Both the position numbers and the translations under genes were made by a program. A DNA stretch of 40,073 nucleotides from Bacteroidales bacterium. GTDB lineage: Bacteria > Bacteroidota > Bacteroidia > Bacteroidales > Tenuifilaceae. The number at the start of each line of letters is the position of its first letter. The first letter of the stretch is position 1. Location: NCBI GenBank assembly GCA_025361485.1, contig JANYLA010000037.1:1-40073 (forward strand), written 5' to 3'. The notes beneath the pieces are model-generated. The model did no database searches. It worked only from the letters and a program-made list of their open reading frames with translations, and had not been told where the DNA came from. Below, piece after piece: positions 14,554 through 23,486 of this stretch.

Positions 14554-16389
14554 CTACAATCCCAAAAAGATATCCTGAAAATATGAAAGGTATGAAAATG
14601 CTTCATCTGAAACCTTTTCAATGTTTACACCCTCCTTCGAAATAAACTTTTTGCTAGTATGGTCAAAAATAATTGCGGTGCTATCGGTAACAAAGCCAAA
14701 ACCATCATTAAAAACGTAGTAAGCATAATGCTTACATTCATCAGATAGAAGATTTTTGGAAAACTCAAATTGATGAGTGCTTACTCCCAACTGATTAAGT
14801 AGTGTTGCCGCTAAATCTATCTGTGAGCCTGTTTTATTTACTTCTGATGAGTCCTTTGCAATTGCTCCACCTAGCCAAAGCATTGGTATTTTAAACTTAC
14901 TTACAGCATAATTTGGATCTTTGCCTGGGTAACGATGCCCATGGTCGGCAATAAGAACGAATAGCGTATTCTTATACCACTCTTTCGTTCTTGCCTCATT
15001 AAAAAAGGCACCTATACAGCTATCGGTATAGTGAATGGAATTAATAAACTTGGTTTGCTCATCGGCTCCAGCAAACTTAGGCTTTGCAGGTATCTCAAAT
15101 GGCTCGTGACTTGTTAACGTAAAATACATCTTAAAAAAAGGCGATTTAGCTGAATCGCAATCGGTTAATAATCTTTTGAATACATACTCATCGTGCACAC
15201 CCCACTTTGAGTTTCGATACGATCTTGGAAAATCGTCCTGCGTTATCATATTCCTAAACTTAGCAGAATAAAGGTATGAACGAATATTTGCAAAATCGGG
15301 GTTACCACCGTAATAGAAAGTAGTTCTATATCCAAGGCTATCAAAAACACTACTTATAGTTGGTAATTTCTGCGATTTCAGAGGATACTTAATAATTGAT
15401 GTAGTGGATTGAGCAGGAAAACCACTAACCACTGAAATAATTCCCTTATCGCTCCTATCGGCACTCGCAAAAATTCGGCTAAAAAGTAGTCCCTGCTTGC
15501 TCAACCTATTTAAATTGGGTGTAACATCCTTTAAGCCTCCAAGGGGTTCAATCATCTTGGCAGTAAAACTTTCAAGTAAGATAAGAACAACATTGGGTCT
15601 GTTGGTTTTTAGAACATTAGTACTTCGGCCATGATCGCTCATTAAGTCTGTAAATATCGCTTTCGCTTTCTTTTTATCGATGTAATTTGGATATTTTTTA
15701 CTCATCGAGTTCGACTTTGACAACGAGTACATCATATTCCAAACCGGGTTTAAGGCCGCATGGTTGCAATACATGTTTTGGCTGTAGTAAACTTTTCCAG
15801 GATTCATTGGTGCAATTCCAAAATTGCCCCGAATGGGAATAATCATCAGCGTTGAGAAAAAAATAAATACAGGAACAAACCACCATTTTCCTTTTTCAAA
15901 TTCTATATTCTTTTTTGTTACCCATTTTTGATAAAAAAGGAAAAAAACTATAAAAATTACTATGGTAAGAGCTGTTAGCGCAACTATTATTAACGACGAA
16001 ATTGAAGCAAAAGCTTCACCAGGCATTTTAAGAAAGAATAACGGAGTAGCATCAATCCTGAATCCCCAATTTCGGTATAGTTCTAAATCAGAAACTATTA
16101 CGAATGAAAATAGTGATAAAAGTATTATTGTATAAAATTTAAAGACTAGAGAAATCCATTTTCCCTTTGCGATTGACAAAACCGAAAGTAACAAGCCTGA
16201 AACAAGTAAGATATAACCAATAAGCGAAATATCCATCCACGCACCCCTTATGCTTATATTCCACCAATCGCTTAATAGAATGTGGGAGGATTGATTAAAC
16301 TCATAAAGCATAAACAACATGCGGGCAAAAGTGAAAAACACTAACCAAAAAAGGAAGTATTTTATTAAGAAGTAAAAACGTGCTCTCAT
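14554..16389 (-). CDS. LTA-synthase-family membrane sulfatase / phosphoglycerol transferase-like protein
   Basis: A 611-residue protein with five predicted membrane segments (about 8-28, 50-72, 80-100, 126-152, 169-186) and an extracytoplasmic alkaline-phosphatase-fold domain from about 264. Metal and active-site motifs are RPNVVLILLESF (Glu273), ASADRSDKGI (candidate nucleophile Ser313, where the family usually has Thr), SKWGVHD (about 395-400), TSHEPF (His428) and IADHGHRYPG (Asp482/His483). Gram-positive members polymerise lipoteichoic acid from phosphatidylglycerol. Bacteroidota do not make that polymer, so here it more likely transfers or removes a phospho-head-group on envelope lipids or glycans. 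It is divergent from the isoaspartyl peptidase gene. Confidence 0.88.
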   Translation of the reverse strand: MRARFYFLIKYFLFWLVFFTFARMLFMLYEFNQSSHILLSDWWNISIRGAWMDISLIGYILLVSGLLLSVLSIAKGKWISLVFKFYTIILLSLFSFVIVSDLELYRNWGFRIDATPLFFLKMPGEAFASISSLIIVALTALTIVIFIVFFLFYQKWVTKKNIEFEKGKWWFVPVFIFFSTLMIIPIRGNFGIAPMNPGKVYYSQNMYCNHAALNPVWNMMYSLSKSNSMSKKYPNYIDKKKAKAIFTDLMSDHGRSTNVLKTNRPNVVLILLESFTAKMIEPLGGLKDVTPNLNRLSKQGLLFSRIFASADRSDKGIISVVSGFPAQSTTSIIKYPLKSQKLPTISSVFDSLGYRTTFYYGGNPDFANIRSYLYSAKFRNMITQDDFPRSYRNSKWGVHDEYVFKRLLTDCDSAKSPFFKMYFTLTSHEPFEIPAKPKFAGADEQTKFINSIHYTDSCIGAFFNEARTKEWYKNTLFVLIADHGHRYPGKDPNYAVSKFKIPMLWLGGAIAKDSSEVNKTGSQIDLAATLLNQLGVSTHQFEFSKNLLSDECKHYAYYVFNDGFGFVTDSTAIIFDHTSKKFISKEGVNIEKVSDEAFSYLSYFQDIFLGL

Positions 16390-16461
16390 CGATATTAGTT
16401 TAGCCTGCGAATTTATAAAAAAGTATATGCTTTATCCATGCATCACTATAAACAAATTACC

Positions 16462-16469
16462 TAATTTTG
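16462..16469 (+). promoter_or_regulatory. Bacteroidota -7 element of the isoaspartyl peptidase gene (TAATTTTG)
   Basis: A perfect TAnnTTTG lies 24 bases upstream of the ATG at 16494. A convincing -33 element is not visible. Confidence 0.45.
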
Positions 16470-16493
16470 TTTTAAACATATAAAACAACAATT

Positions 16494-17477
16494 ATGAAGG
16501 TGAAAGGATTATTCATTATTGCATTATTTATATGGAGTTGTTCAAATAAACCGAACAAACCTGATGTAAAGATGGATTGGGCAATTGCATTGCATGGTGG
16601 AGCAGGTAATATTTTACCCGAAGATTATACCAAAGAGCAGCAAGAAGCATATATCCACCATCTTAATTATGCTTTAGAGATTGGAAAGAAAATTCTATCG
16701 GAAGGTGGAACAAGCCTCGATGCAGTTGAACAAGTAATTCGTTACATGGAGGACTGCCCCTTGTTCAACGCCGGTAAGGGTGCTGTTTTCACCCACGATG
16801 GCAAAAACGAACTCGATGCAGCAATCATGGATGGCAATGGATTACGCGTTGGTGCTGTTGCTGGTGTTAGAGATATAAAAAACCCAATAAGTGCAGCACG
16901 TTTAGTGATGGATAAGTCGGAACATGTTTTTATGATTGGAAAAGGAGCATCGCTTTTTGCTAAATCGCAAGGTGCAGAGATTGTGGATAGCAGTTACTTC
17001 TTCACTGAAAAGAGTTGGAAATCGCTTCAACGAGCACTTGAGAAAGAAAATCAAAAGGATAAAAAAATGGGAACAGTTGGTTGCGTGGCTCTCGATAAAT
17101 TGGGAAACCTTGCAGCTGGGACATCTACTGGCGGAATGACCAATAAAAAGTATGGTCGGGTTGGCGATGTACCGATAATCGGTGCAGGAACCTATGCGAA
17201 TAATAATACCTGTGCCGTATCAGCAACAGGGCATGGTGAATTTTTTATCCGTTACACTGTTTCTCATGATATATCAGCGCTAATGGAATATAAGGGTTTA
17301 TCGTTAGAGGCAGCCGCAAATCTTGTTGTAAATATTAAGCTAGAAAAAGCGGGCGGAAAAGGAGGAATTATTGCTGTAGACAAGTATGGTAACCTTACGC
17401 TAACCATGAATACTACCGGAATGTTTAGGGCTTTTGCCAACTCAAATGGCGATCAGATGGTTTCTATTTTTAGATAA
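16494..17477 (+). CDS. Isoaspartyl peptidase / plant-type L-asparaginase, probable lipoprotein
   Basis: A 327-residue Ntn-hydrolase. The precursor cleaves itself to expose an N-terminal Thr, then hydrolyses beta-aspartyl dipeptides and often L-asparagine. Visible motifs are IALHGGAGN (about 31-39), FNAGKGAVF (91-99), ELDAAIMDG (106-114), the cleavage site KMGTVGCVALD with Gly193|Thr194, and STGGMTNK (201-208). The N-terminus is a signal sequence ending in a possible lipobox (IWSC, Cys16), so the enzyme is likely membrane-tethered and exported. The Trp at -2 is unusual for a lipobox. The C-terminus is short but catalytic elements are complete. Confidence 0.92.
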   Translation: MKVKGLFIIALFIWSCSNKPNKPDVKMDWAIALHGGAGNILPEDYTKEQQEAYIHHLNYALEIGKKILSEGGTSLDAVEQVIRYMEDCPLFNAGKGAVFTHDGKNELDAAIMDGNGLRVGAVAGVRDIKNPISAARLVMDKSEHVFMIGKGASLFAKSQGAEIVDSSYFFTEKSWKSLQRALEKENQKDKKMGTVGCVALDKLGNLAAGTSTGGMTNKKYGRVGDVPIIGAGTYANNNTCAVSATGHGEFFIRYTVSHDISALMEYKGLSLEAAANLVVNIKLEKAGGKGGIIAVDKYGNLTLTMNTTGMFRAFANSNGDQMVSIFR

Positions 17478-17622
17478 TAAAATTCAGATTCTGTATTGTC
17501 AAATATTTAATATGTAAATACTTACTCTTTAAAAAGTGCTTCAATCTAAAGAATTTCACCAAAATAATTGATTCTATAAGAATGGTTTTGTTAAATTGCT
17601 AAAAATATAAAACAAAGAACCA

Positions 17623-18132
17623 ATGGCACTAAAAGTAAAGGCTGAGAAAATTAAGCCAAAAGGAAAAATTTTGGTTTTCATCTTCTTTTTTGTTATACTT
17701 CTGATATTGTTTGCTACTTTTCTCGCTCTACTGCTATTAATCGGTGGTTATCCTATCTCAAAAGATTATATAACTTATTATACTGAGTTTTCGCCTTTAA
17801 CCATTGTATTGCCTTTTATTGTTGCATTTACAACTGTTTTATCGTTTAAAACTTCAAGGATGCATATTACTCCTGCAGCAAGCGTTAATATTCCAAAACT
17901 TAAAGAGTTATTTCTAACCAAGTCGGGTTACAGGTTGGTTGAAGAGCACGAAGGTTATATCAAATTTGAAAGAGCCAAAACCATCCCTCGACTGCTTTGG
18001 TTGAATATCGATAAACCAACAATCGAAATAAAAGAGAACGAGGTTTTAATTACACTCGAAAAGCATACCCAATCAATTATTACACCCCTTTTGGTTTATG
18101 GCAAACAGTATAATTTAAATGCTGATAATTAG
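17623..18132 (+). CDS. Membrane protein of unknown function, two predicted TM segments
   Basis: A 169-residue protein that I do not recognise. A basic start (MALKVKAEKIKPKGK) precedes a long hydrophobic segment (about 16-44) and a second at about 62-80, leaving a soluble C-terminal domain of about 90 residues that begins near SFKTSRMH. By the positive-inside rule both termini are probably cytoplasmic. The C-terminal part alternates charged and hydrophobic residues and includes a KFERAKTIPRLLWLN stretch. It sits between the isoaspartyl peptidase and a PLP enzyme on the same strand and ends with a strong terminator, so it may be a single-gene unit. Confidence 0.7.
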   Translation: MALKVKAEKIKPKGKILVFIFFFVILLILFATFLALLLLIGGYPISKDYITYYTEFSPLTIVLPFIVAFTTVLSFKTSRMHITPAASVNIPKLKELFLTKSGYRLVEEHEGYIKFERAKTIPRLLWLNIDKPTIEIKENEVLITLEKHTQSIITPLLVYGKQYNLNADN

Positions 18133-18160
18133 TACTTTTGCTTTTCAAAATTTATTACCC

Positions 18161-18194
18161 TATACCCTGACTTACTCAGGGTATAATTTTTTTT
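18161..18194 (+). terminator. Terminator of the 17623 gene
   Basis: A perfect 10-bp stem, TATACCCTGA (18161-18170) with TCAGGGTATA (18176-18185), has a 5-base loop and is followed by A and eight T. It is 28 bases after the stop and 25 bases before the next ATG. Confidence 0.92.
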
Positions 18195-18218
18195 GTAAAT
18201 ATTTAATCAAAAAGATAT

Positions 18219-19322
18219 ATGGCAATAACATACCCCTTTCTACTCCTAAAAAAAGAAAAATGTCTCGAAAACATTAAGAAAATGGTTTCGAAGGCTGAAA
18301 AGAACAACCTTATGTTCCGACCTCATTTTAAAACCCATCAGAGCATCGAAATTGGATCTTGGTTTAAAGAATTTGGAATAAATGCCTGCACTGTTTCATC
18401 ATTTCCTATGGCAAAATATTTTGCTTCGGCTGGTTGGAAAGATATTACCGTTGCATTTCCTGTTTCGCCTTTCGATTTGGAGGTAATAAATACGTTAGGA
18501 CAAACAATACATCTAAATATCGTATTCTCATCCTTTAATAACCTTAATACAATATTAAATGATAATATTCAATGTAAAGTAGGAGTTTACATTGAGTTGA
18601 ATTGTGGGCATAATCGATCCGGAATTAGCACAGACAATAACCGAGAGATTGCACTTATGATAAACTGTATAGAGCAAAATGATTTCTTACAGTTTAAAGG
18701 TTTTATAGCCCATTCGGGACATACTTACAACTCAAAAACAATAGAAGAGGTAAAAGCAATCCATCATCAATCGTTGAAACTCCTTACACAAATTAAACTA
18801 TTTTGGAAAGAAAGCTATCCGGAAATAATCATTTCATATGGTGATACGCCATCTAGCTCAATATCAGATAATTTTTGGGGTGTTGATGAGATACGACCAG
18901 GGAACTTTGTTTTCTACGATTTAACTCAAGCCACCATTGGAGCATGCACTACAGATGATATTGCTGTAGCATTGATATGCCCTATTGTTGATGTTTATCT
19001 TGAACGTGGCGAAGCAATTATTAGAGGCGGTGCGGTTCACCTTTCCAAAGATTTCATTCTTCTTCCTGACGGATCAAAATCTTATGGACTTATCTGCCCA
19101 TTTAATGGTAAGAGTTGGGAGAAGCCCTATAATGGGCTTTGGATGAAAAGTATTAGTCAGGAGCATGGAGTTATTGCTTCGAATGATATTGAACAATTAA
19201 ACGCACTAAAACCCGGTCAACTGGTTGCAATCTTGCCCATTCATAGCTGTCTTACTGCCGATACCATGGGAGAATTTTATCTTTCGGATGGTACGTGCAT
19301 TACCACGATGAGAAAAAGATGA
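18219..19322 (+). CDS. D-serine dehydratase-like / fold-III PLP enzyme (alanine-racemase N-domain)
   Basis: A 367-residue PLP enzyme of the D-threonine aldolase / DSD1 group. The PLP-binding Lys is in RPHFKTHQ (Lys38). The TIM-barrel part includes NCGHNRSG, FIAHSGHTY and YGDTPSSS, which bind the PLP phosphate. The C-terminal domain has DEIRPGNFVFYD and the metal-site motif LPIHSCLTADTM (His342, Cys344). HSCLTAD is characteristic of the zinc-dependent D-serine dehydratase (DSD1-type) branch, so D-serine to pyruvate and ammonia is the most likely reaction; another D-amino acid is possible. It has no signal peptide. It begins just after a terminator and must have its own promoter, which I could not pin down. 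Confidence 0.85.
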   Translation: MAITYPFLLLKKEKCLENIKKMVSKAEKNNLMFRPHFKTHQSIEIGSWFKEFGINACTVSSFPMAKYFASAGWKDITVAFPVSPFDLEVINTLGQTIHLNIVFSSFNNLNTILNDNIQCKVGVYIELNCGHNRSGISTDNNREIALMINCIEQNDFLQFKGFIAHSGHTYNSKTIEEVKAIHHQSLKLLTQIKLFWKESYPEIIISYGDTPSSSISDNFWGVDEIRPGNFVFYDLTQATIGACTTDDIAVALICPIVDVYLERGEAIIRGGAVHLSKDFILLPDGSKSYGLICPFNGKSWEKPYNGLWMKSISQEHGVIASNDIEQLNALKPGQLVAILPIHSCLTADTMGEFYLSDGTCITTMRKR

Positions 19323-19505
19323 AACGAGGTTGTTGTGGATAGACTTTAATCCTATTCACTCAGTCAATAACCTTATATTGAGTAATAACACTATTTCAGT
19401 TATCAACAATAAATTTACCTGACTCGTGCCAAAAGTTGAAAAATCAGTTTAAAATTTATCAAATTATTCTGATTTTTATTTACATTTACTTTAAAGGATC
19501 CAAAT

Positions 19506-21542
19506 ATGATTAATTCTAATCCGCAGAAAACGAATAACCTTCAAAGCATTATCATTGATAAATCTATCTTTGAAAGTTTTCCGGGTTATGGAATGATCCT
19601 AGATACCGATGGAAAGATTGTTTCAATTACAAATTACACAAAGAATTTACTTAATATTCAGATTACTCCAAAAAACACTACTCTTTTCTCTCTTTTTGGT
19701 ATTGATAAAAAAATTGCATCTCTTGAAAGCATTGTTAAACAAGGTTTATACGAGGTCTGGCATCCAACTTCGACAACCAATAGAATTTGCCTGCAGTTTA
19801 ATTTTAAACAAATAACTATTTATGAGGAGCAATTTTTAATTGTACTGATTAAAGATAAAACCAAAAGTAAAAGACATGATCAGGTCAAGAAAATTTTGAC
19901 CAATTTGGCTAAGTCCGAAATTCAAATTAAGGATATTAATTTATACTATAAATCAGTTCAGGATGAACTGAATAAAGTACTTGATGCAAGTAATTTTTTT
20001 GTAATTCAGTACGATAAATTTATGCAATACCTTCAGCTTACCTATATGGCTGATGAAAATGATCATTTTACCCGTTTCCCATTTGGAAAAACGCTAAGTG
20101 AATATGTTATCGGATTAAAAAAATCCGTTCTATTAACCCAAAGCCAGATTCTTGAATTAAACAGGAATAATTTAATTGACATTATCGGAACACCGGCTAA
20201 ATGCTGGATGGCTGTCCCCCTTTTTCATGACAATGAGGTATATGGTCTTATTGGGATGCAGAGCTATAAAACGGAAAATGCGTTCTCAACTGAAGATTTA
20301 GATATATTAGAATTTGTTTCGATTCAAATAGCAGTAAGCATAAAACATAAAGAGATTGAGACAAATCTCCAAATGGCAAAAGAAAAGGCAGAGGAATCGG
20401 ATAAACTAAAATCCTCATTCCTCGCGAATATGAGCCATGAGATTAGAACACCAATGAATGCAATCATCGGATTTTCTGAATTGATTACACGTAAAACAGT
20501 TGACCAAGAAAAGAAAGATATCTATGCTCAATACATTACCAATAGCGGAAAAACACTGCTTACTCTAATCGATGATATTATAGATATTGCTAAAATTGAA
20601 GCTGGTCAGCTAAAAATTAACAAATCAGCTACCTACGTTAATTTGATGTTTAACGAAATTCTAGAGTATATCAATAACGAGAAGAAGAGAAATAAAAAAG
20701 AACACATACTTTTCACTAAAAATGAAGTTATTAACGATATTAATTTTTGCTTTCTCTGTGACCCGTTAAGACTTAAACAAATATTAACCAATTTGCTCAA
20801 TAACTCTTTAAAATTCACTTTCGAAGGAATAATTGAATTTGGTTACTTGATACCTAATAACGCAACAATTTTATTCTATGTAAGCGATACTGGAATCGGT
20901 TTAAGCGATGAAAAGATTCCTTTAGTATTTGAAAGATTTAGGCAAGCCGATGAAACAACTACCCGACAATTTGGAGGCACTGGATTAGGTTTAACAATCT
21001 CAAAAAAGCTTGTTGAAATGATGGGTGGTAAAATTTGGGCCGAATCAGAAAAAAGCAGAGGATCAACCTTTTTCTTCTCTTTACCACTAATTATTCCCGA
21101 TAGAAGCACAAAGATTGTAGAACAAATAATTGAATCTTCAACAAGCGATAACTTTGAAGGCAAAACAATACTCATTGCTGAAGATGAGGATAATAACTAC
21201 ATATTCTTACAAGAAGTCCTTAACCAAACCAACCTTAAGATTATTCGTGCCAAAAATGGCTTGCAAGCAGTAAGCATTTTCAAAGCACAACCCGAAATTT
21301 CGCTTATTCTTATGGATATAAAAATGCCAGAAATGAATGGGTATCAAGCGACAGAAATAATTAAGGGAATGAAACCATCGATCCCAATTATAGCACAAAC
21401 AGCTTATGCAATGGCTGAAGATATAATCAAAGGGAAAAATGCGGGTTGTGATGATTACCTATCAAAGCCGATTAAACCTGAACTACTCATTAGTACAATA
21501 AGGCATTTTCTTAGTATAACGCATTCTTCTGAGAACATTTAG
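19506..21542 (+). CDS. Hybrid sensor histidine kinase (PAS-like, GAF, HisKA, HATPase, receiver)
   Basis: A 678-residue soluble hybrid kinase. Residues 20-120 look like a PAS domain and about 150-290 a GAF domain. A short helix (288-304) joins the HisKA H-box SSFLANMSHEIRTPMN with His311. The ATPase domain has the N-box DPLRLKQILTNLLNNSLKF (about 419-437), G1 DTGIGL (461-466) and G2 GGTGLGL (490-496). A C-terminal receiver (about 553-670) has the acidic pair in AEDED, phosphoacceptor Asp604 in LMDIKMP and Lys654. There is no transmembrane segment, so the signal is sensed inside the cell. No separate response regulator gene follows; a SpoIIE-type phosphatase does. AAAGGA precedes the ATG as ribosome-binding site. 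Confidence 0.95.
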   Translation: MINSNPQKTNNLQSIIIDKSIFESFPGYGMILDTDGKIVSITNYTKNLLNIQITPKNTTLFSLFGIDKKIASLESIVKQGLYEVWHPTSTTNRICLQFNFKQITIYEEQFLIVLIKDKTKSKRHDQVKKILTNLAKSEIQIKDINLYYKSVQDELNKVLDASNFFVIQYDKFMQYLQLTYMADENDHFTRFPFGKTLSEYVIGLKKSVLLTQSQILELNRNNLIDIIGTPAKCWMAVPLFHDNEVYGLIGMQSYKTENAFSTEDLDILEFVSIQIAVSIKHKEIETNLQMAKEKAEESDKLKSSFLANMSHEIRTPMNAIIGFSELITRKTVDQEKKDIYAQYITNSGKTLLTLIDDIIDIAKIEAGQLKINKSATYVNLMFNEILEYINNEKKRNKKEHILFTKNEVINDINFCFLCDPLRLKQILTNLLNNSLKFTFEGIIEFGYLIPNNATILFYVSDTGIGLSDEKIPLVFERFRQADETTTRQFGGTGLGLTISKKLVEMMGGKIWAESEKSRGSTFFFSLPLIIPDRSTKIVEQIIESSTSDNFEGKTILIAEDEDNNYIFLQEVLNQTNLKIIRAKNGLQAVSIFKAQPEISLILMDIKMPEMNGYQATEIIKGMKPSIPIIAQTAYAMAEDIIKGKNAGCDDYLSKPIKPELLISTIRHFLSITHSSENI

Positions 21543-21662
21543 ATAATTAATGAATCGTTCTATATTTATTTTATAAATACCTAGTAACAAGCATTATGCA
21601 TTAAATTTATTTTTAAAAACTCTATTATCATGTCAATTGCAAGTTTCTTTTAACAAAAATCA

Positions 21663-21670
21663 TACATTTG
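21663..21670 (+). promoter_or_regulatory. Bacteroidota -7 element of the SpoIIE gene (TACATTTG)
   Basis: A perfect TAnnTTTG, with a TTG 23 bases upstream as a possible -33 box. It implies transcription starts near 21677, so the in-frame TTG at 21668 cannot be the start codon and the ATG at 21698 is. Confidence 0.55.
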
Positions 21671-21697
21671 CTTTCAGCCAAGAAATTATTAAACAGA

Positions 21698-23017
21698 ATG
21701 TTAACTTTATCAAAATTTTGTCGAAATCTCTTATTTATACTTCCGCTATTATATTCGACTTCTCTATTTTCGATAGAAATTCAAACCAAATCATACAACC
21801 CCACACAAATTAGTGAGCAGATTAGAGCTGCGCTAACCATGTGTTTATCTGATTCTGTTGAACCACAAAAAAATATAGAAAACATAATTTCAGAAATTGA
21901 GAAAAACGATGACCGAAAAAATCTTTACAACGCTTATTCAGCCTATGCAATTATATTAAATGGTTGCAATAAAAAAAAAGCAGCAATAGCTGCCGCAAAT
22001 AAGGCTTTAGAATTATCAAAAGAGCTAAACATTGATGGTAATAATAGCAAGGAATCAAGACTTAATCGAATTCTACTTTATGTAACCATTTTTCTTTCGT
22101 TAGTATTATTGTTATTAGCTTTTAGCGGTTATAAAACAAAGAGGCGTGCTAACATCTACTTATCAGCTCAAAAAAGTGAGATTGAAGAGCAAAAACAAAT
22201 GGTTGATAAGCGAAATAAGGACATTACGGATAGCCTTAACTATGCCCGACGGATACAGCGAGCTATTTTTAAAACATCATTAAGGTTAGAGCAGTTTTTC
22301 TCCGAAGCATTTATACTGTTCATTCCTAAAGATATTGTAAGCGGTGATTTTTATTGGGTTAAAAGCAAAAATGACCAAATCCTTTTCGCTGTGGCAGATT
22401 GTACTGGTCATGGTGTTCCAGGTGCTTTTATGAGTATTATTGGAACATACGGTTTAAATAACCTTGTAAATGAGTCGAATCTTACTAACCCCGGCGAGAT
22501 TCTTAATGAAATGAATGCTCTTTTTAAAAACTCTTTCGATCAAAGCGAAGGGGCTGAAATATTTGATGGAATGGATATCTGTTTGTGCCTTTACAACCCT
22601 ATAACCAAAGAGTTGAACTATTCTGGTGCTAACCTGCCGTTACATATTCTGAGAGAGAATTCTAAGCCGCAACCAACATCGCATATCGTTCATACCAATA
22701 ATTTGTTTAGCCTTTACCAAGTAAAACCAACAAAACAACCAATTGGTTACATCTTTGAAGATTCAAACTACGTTACTCACGGCATTCAACTTATGACCGG
22801 CGATATTCTATACCTTTTTACAGATGGATTTGCTGATCAATTCGGGGGACTTTACAGTAAGAAATTTCGCTATCAAGAACTTCGAAAGCTGCTTTGTGAG
22901 ATTGCAAATAAACCATTATCGAAGCAACATACAATACTTCACGATACGTTTAGAATTTGGAAAGGTGATAATATCCAAGTTGATGATATGAGCTTTATGG
23001 GAGTTAAAATTTCTTAA
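21698..23017 (+). CDS. Membrane-bound SpoIIE/PP2C-type serine phosphatase
   Basis: A 439-residue protein: signal peptide or first membrane segment (about 8-25), a short helical periplasmic region (about 35-105, TPR-like), a membrane segment (about 116-137), a coiled coil (about 145-185, ending SLNYARRIQRAI) and a PP2C/SpoIIE domain to the end. Metal-binding motifs are VSGDFYW, ADCTGHGVPGAFMS, FTDGFADQ and VDDMSFMGVKI. SLNYARRIQ before the phosphatase is typical of Bacteroidota SpoIIE proteins, which dephosphorylate anti-sigma antagonists or other Ser/Thr targets. The TPR region is shorter than usual for the family. It is next to a hybrid histidine kinase but has its own promoter. Its stop codon overlaps that of the convergent 23014 gene. 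Confidence 0.9.
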   Translation: MLTLSKFCRNLLFILPLLYSTSLFSIEIQTKSYNPTQISEQIRAALTMCLSDSVEPQKNIENIISEIEKNDDRKNLYNAYSAYAIILNGCNKKKAAIAAANKALELSKELNIDGNNSKESRLNRILLYVTIFLSLVLLLLAFSGYKTKRRANIYLSAQKSEIEEQKQMVDKRNKDITDSLNYARRIQRAIFKTSLRLEQFFSEAFILFIPKDIVSGDFYWVKSKNDQILFAVADCTGHGVPGAFMSIIGTYGLNNLVNESNLTNPGEILNEMNALFKNSFDQSEGAEIFDGMDICLCLYNPITKELNYSGANLPLHILRENSKPQPTSHIVHTNNLFSLYQVKPTKQPIGYIFEDSNYVTHGIQLMTGDILYLFTDGFADQFGGLYSKKFRYQELRKLLCEIANKPLSKQHTILHDTFRIWKGDNIQVDDMSFMGVKIS

Positions 23018-23337
23018 CTCGTTTTATTAATAACCAAAAGGAAATCAATCATTATCAAGAATAGTAGAAAGAACTCAACATCCTGAATTCCAATCAAATT
23101 TAAGAGTATTGTAACTATTATGGTAACTAATATAATAAACCTATACCTATCGATTTGCTCCTTGGACTTACCCCTCAGCTTATAATAGTATTTAAATCGA
23201 TAGAAAATATACGGGAAAAAGGCTAAGTAAAATAAAACAAATCCTACAGGATAGTTAAATATTCTGATTAATCCAGTAAAAACGATTAAAACAGCTGTAA
23301 AGATTAAAACTTTACGTTCCGAAATTTTCTTTTCCAT
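23014..23337 (-). CDS. Small polytopic membrane protein of unknown function
   Basis: A 107-residue protein with about four hydrophobic segments (about 10-28, 32-48, 64-84, 85-103) and a basic cytoplasmic loop (RFKYYYKLRGKSKEQIDRYR). I do not recognise it. It has the look of the short unannotated membrane proteins common in Bacteroidota. It converges on the SpoIIE phosphatase gene and the two stop codons share the palindrome TTAA. A perfect -7 box lies 17 bases before the ATG, which supports expression. Confidence 0.65.
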   Translation of the reverse strand: MEKKISERKVLIFTAVLIVFTGLIRIFNYPVGFVLFYLAFFPYIFYRFKYYYKLRGKSKEQIDRYRFIILVTIIVTILLNLIGIQDVEFFLLFLIMIDFLLVINKTS

Positions 23338-23354
23338 TTCTTTTTAAAGAGCAC

Positions 23355-23362
23355 CAAAAGTA
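23355..23362 (-). promoter_or_regulatory. Bacteroidota -7 element of the 23014 gene (TACTTTTG)
   Basis: On the minus strand this is a perfect TAnnTTTG, 17 bases upstream of the start codon. No clear -33 partner. Confidence 0.45.
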
Positions 23363-23422
23363 GAAGTTTTTTTTCATTTTACATTATTATTGATTTTGCT
23401 AATATATATCAACAATTGATAT

Positions 23423-23453
23423 TTTGCGTAATACGAAAATAAATGTAGGTTTG
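23423..23453 (+). promoter_or_regulatory. Bacteroidota promoter of the M28 peptidase gene
   Basis: TTTG (23423-23426), 19 bases, then TAGGTTTG (23446-23453): a complete match to the Bacteroidota consensus and the best promoter in the window. It lies 33 bases before the ATG. Confidence 0.75.
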
Positions 23454-23486
23454 TAACTATAACTTAATAAAATAATCGTTACCAGA

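Noticed and set aside
14298-23337. A defence or toxin-antitoxin island in the accessory part
   Set aside because: The unknown genes here are membrane or secreted proteins with individual promoters. No nuclease, NTPase pair, reverse transcriptase or TA-like overlap was found.
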